Assembly (NCBI RefSeq): GCF_050003625.1
Contig: NC_134397.1
Location: 277,382,070-277,446,069, forward strand
Length of the DNA stretch: 64,000 bases
Source: Haematobia irritans
Lineage: Eukaryota > Arthropoda > Insecta > Diptera > Muscidae
Direction: 5' to 3'
Shown here: positions 61,750 to 64,000 of the stretch, in pieces
Numbering within the stretch: the first letter of the stretch is position 1
Layout: each line of letters begins with the position of its first letter
The notes under the pieces: generated by a model
Database searches by the model: none
Told to the model about the DNA's origin: nothing
The model's input: the letters and a program-made list of their open reading frames with translations, nothing else
Position numbers and translations under genes: made by a program

Positions 61750-62300
61750 TCATATTCGATACAGATGTGCTCTCAATTCTAGGTGCTCGGTCATTATCCC
61801 CACGGCCCTCCTGAGTATCGTCCTACTCTCCTTGAGTAGATGGCCAGAATTTTTCATATTTGGGTCACCCCATAGTATTTTCTTCGTCCTTCCGACTGTT
61901 GAATTGATCCACATTGCGTTATATCTCGTCCATGTCCATTCATCGAACTCAGCATCCACTTGCGTTTCCCCTTCCCCAAATGATACGAATCCTGCAGTAT
62001 TGTGAACCGTAACCGTAATGTCTACTATTGATTTCTGGCAATACATACATGTTCACATTTTATGTCCTCGTATTTTTTCGGAGCCATTTAACATATTCCG
62101 TTATGGTAGGTGCTTCTACCTGTAGGATTAAGCTGTGGTCCGGCAATCAGAATAGGATCTCGGTATCCCGTTCTCCCTTTCTTTCAACCATGTTCAATCC
62201 ATCGCTGTAGCAGTTATTTCCCTATAGTATATGTTCCGGGGCCCATTCGTCCAGGACCATCTTACGGGCGTCAGAATGTAAGATCTGTTTTAATATGGAG
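61750..62300 (-). pseudogene. LINE RNase H relic
   Basis: Minus-strand text CYSDGLNM (RNase H YTDGS position), then LPDHSLILQVEA (FQAE position), both near 62100-62210, lies upstream of the 98-codon frame 61750-62046. That frame contains WINSTVGRTKKILWGDPN, HLLKESRTILRRAVGIMTEH and LELRAHLYRI, typical of the region just after RNase H in R1/I/Loa-type elements. Stops and frameshifts are present. It is a different family from the LINE at 3096 and related to 22846-23045. Confidence 0.6.
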
Positions 62301-62439
62301 TTTTGTAGTACTTATAGCCAATTAATTCTTTAGATGGATGATATTTAAAGAAATCGGAGCTCCATATATTATCATAATTGTTTATGTTTCTTAATGTTTT
62401 AGTTTTGGCCAATAGTATTATTTTATGTTTTTTTTTAGA

Positions 62440-62560
62440 TATTTTTCCTTTAGCTAATACGGCCTATCGCATTGATGTAAATAAAAACAATTTTTAGTTA
62501 CATGTTTCCCGAAGTTTCGTCGATGTATCTCGGCATTTTCAAGGGATTTTTTATTTTCTA
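62440..62560 (-). mobile_element. Penelope-like terminal relic
   Basis: The minus strand reads CCTTGAAAATGCCGAG, ATACATCGACGAAACTTCGG, then TTTTTATTTACATCAATGCG. The same order occurs at 42350-42460 (CTGGAAAAGGTCGG, GACGAAACGTCG, TTTTATTTGCAT). It is therefore probably the end of a related element. Confidence 0.45.
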
Positions 62561-63850
62561 TTAAATTGAAAATATGTTAATATTGTCATAATATAAAATA
62601 AATTTTGAAAACTTACAAAAATTTTATATTTTATATTACATGAAAGTTTTTAAAATTTTTACATGTAATCACACAACATATCATGTTTTACAGTGTTTGG
62701 TTTTCAAAATTAATTTATTTTCCATATTCTATAGAATACTAAATCTAGTAGGTGAAGTATATATTGACGTTATCTCTATTATATAAACTAGCTTCCTAAC
62801 TTTTTAAACTTACTTATTTAAAGGTATTATAATTAGCCTCATTTCCTGGTGGGTAGTTTACAGTTTTGCTTTGAAGCAAAATATATCTCGATACACATCA
62901 GAAAATAAACTCCATATATGTATGGATGAATGAATATTCACATAAACATGAACACAATCAAATAAGCATATACGCATAGGTGTACTTGGATGCAATACAA
63001 TCACACTACATGCCAATGTAGTGAGCCATAAAAGTTTACGGTCTTCAAAGGTGTGTGACAAGCGGGGAAGGAGCGTATTTGATTCCAACCTGACATATGC
63101 TACAGAAAGTAGCATTTTCTTGTGTTTTTCTGATATACTGGTGAATTAAGCAGATGAAATGTTAATATGTTGCAGCGTATTTGCTTTTTTTTTTTGCTGC
63201 TCATACGCTTAGAAGTCATAAAGTCACGTAAACATGAGAGTGGAGCGACAACGATGCCATAAATTAGTGCTAAACAGCAATGAAACTCCCCATAAAGAAG
63301 AAAGACGGCAAACAAATGTCAACCCGCTGTTATAAAAATTATCTTCGAGCAACTAATAAATTAGAAAGATAATAAATTTTATCGTTGGAGATGGAGATGG
63401 AGTGAACAATCATAAAACAGGATAATGTTCTACAATTGAAAGGTCAAAGTGTTTTTGTCTCTAATTGGAATTTGCTTCACCTATCCATACAAATTTTAGG
63501 TTATGTTTTAGCGGTCATGTCATCATGGTTATAAATAATTTATTCGTGTGCTAAGGGGAAGAATAATTGATTGGAAATATGTATAGATTTTTCTAGGAGC
63601 AAAATTGATATAAATCCCGTGGTGGAATTTATTACACATTTCGTTTTCAATTGCTATGGCTTGCAATTGAGTCAAGGAATATAACCTGGTTCGATGACAG
63701 TATTTACGATGTTTCGTGTTCTAGGAAATTAAGAAAGAAAATAAAATAAATAGATATAAGAGAACACTTAGATTTTATTCATAAAAAAATTGGAATTACG
63801 TGTATGTTTATCGGGAACTTAGTTCTAATTTTATGAAAAATTGCAATTTT
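62561..63850. other. No recognisable gene
   Basis: AT-rich. Open frames at 62858-63315 (minus) have no recognisable domain. Confidence 0.4.
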
Positions 63851-64000
63851 TATACCCTCCACCATAGAATGGGGGGTATATTATCTTTGTCATTCCGTTT
63901 GTAACACATCGAAATATTGCTCTAAGACCCCATAAAGTATATATATTCTGGGTCGTGGTGAAATTCTGAGTCGATCTGAGCATGTCCGTCCGTCCGTTCG
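63851..64000 (+). mobile_element. HINE family A, cut by the window end
   Basis: TATACCCTCCACCATAGAAT, TGTAACACATCGAAATATTG, GACCCCATAAAGTATATATA and the start of the TGTCCGTCCGTC block. Confidence 0.85.

Overview
The window is AT-rich, non-coding and densely packed with nested transposable elements. It looks like intergenic or intronic DNA of a calyptrate (muscid-like) fly. The evidence is many copies of a Helitron-like repeat whose head closely resembles Drosophila INE-1/DINE-1 as I remember it (a TATACCC hairpin, a CATAAAGTATATATATTC-type block, a TGTCCGTCCGTC block, and a 3' end in CTTGTTTT), together with tRNA-derived SINEs, RNase H-bearing LINE tails, a Penelope-like fragment and several cut-and-paste MITE families with readable target-site duplications (TSDs). 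I find no convincing host exon, rRNA or functional tRNA. I cannot name the species.

The main component is three diverged families of non-autonomous Helentron-like (HINE/DINE) elements, called here A, B and C. A has ends TATACCCTCCACCAT (about 6.1-8.1, 8.5-9.2, 11.5-12.0, 21.8-24.2, 27.4-29.1, 46.5-47.7, 50.0-50.9 and 63.9-64.0 kb). B has ends TATACCCTGCGCCAC (0-2.1, 2.5-2.9, 9.8-10.8, 14.6-16.0, 56.0-58.1 and 60.1-60.7 kb). C has ends TATACCCACCACCAT (30.1-30.4, 38.9-40.2 and 58.1-59.7 kb). All three carry central tandem monomers with the same 153-bp period despite strong sequence divergence. In each family the two subterminal inverted repeats match each other but differ from those of the other families.

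Other elements, left to right, are: a TA-flanked MITE at 0.9-1.5 kb; a 5'-truncated LINE with RNase H and a 9-bp TSD (3.1-3.9 kb); a hAT derivative that keeps only a BED zinc-finger ORF (16.8-17.6 kb); two 1.15-kb copies of one TIR element in opposite orientation (19.5 and 30.5 kb); a pogo-like element next to an expanded (TA)n (22.6-24.1 kb); hAT MITEs with 8-bp TSDs (26.2 and 42.9 kb); a 267-bp piggyBac-type MITE at TTAA (28.6 kb); a 527-bp MITE duplicated with a (TA)n tract (36.1-37.8 kb) and present again at 47.9 kb; a Penelope-like GIY-YIG fragment split by a hAT (42.3-44.0 kb); four copies of a MITE with CCCAGCAAA ends and 2-bp duplications; a fold-back element with long arms (49.1-51.3 kb); and a second LINE RNase H relic (61.75-62.3 kb).

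The tRNA-derived SINE copies share their 3' tail with the LINE at 3.1-3.9 kb, which points to a SINE/LINE partnership visible inside this one window. Nesting gives a relative order of insertions: HINE into the AATTGA repeat or the fold-back element; SINE and MITEs into HINE-B; hAT into SINE and Penelope; piggyBac MITE and pogo-like element into HINE-A. Family assignments rest on motifs and memory; no database search was possible. Boundaries are exact only where a TSD is stated.
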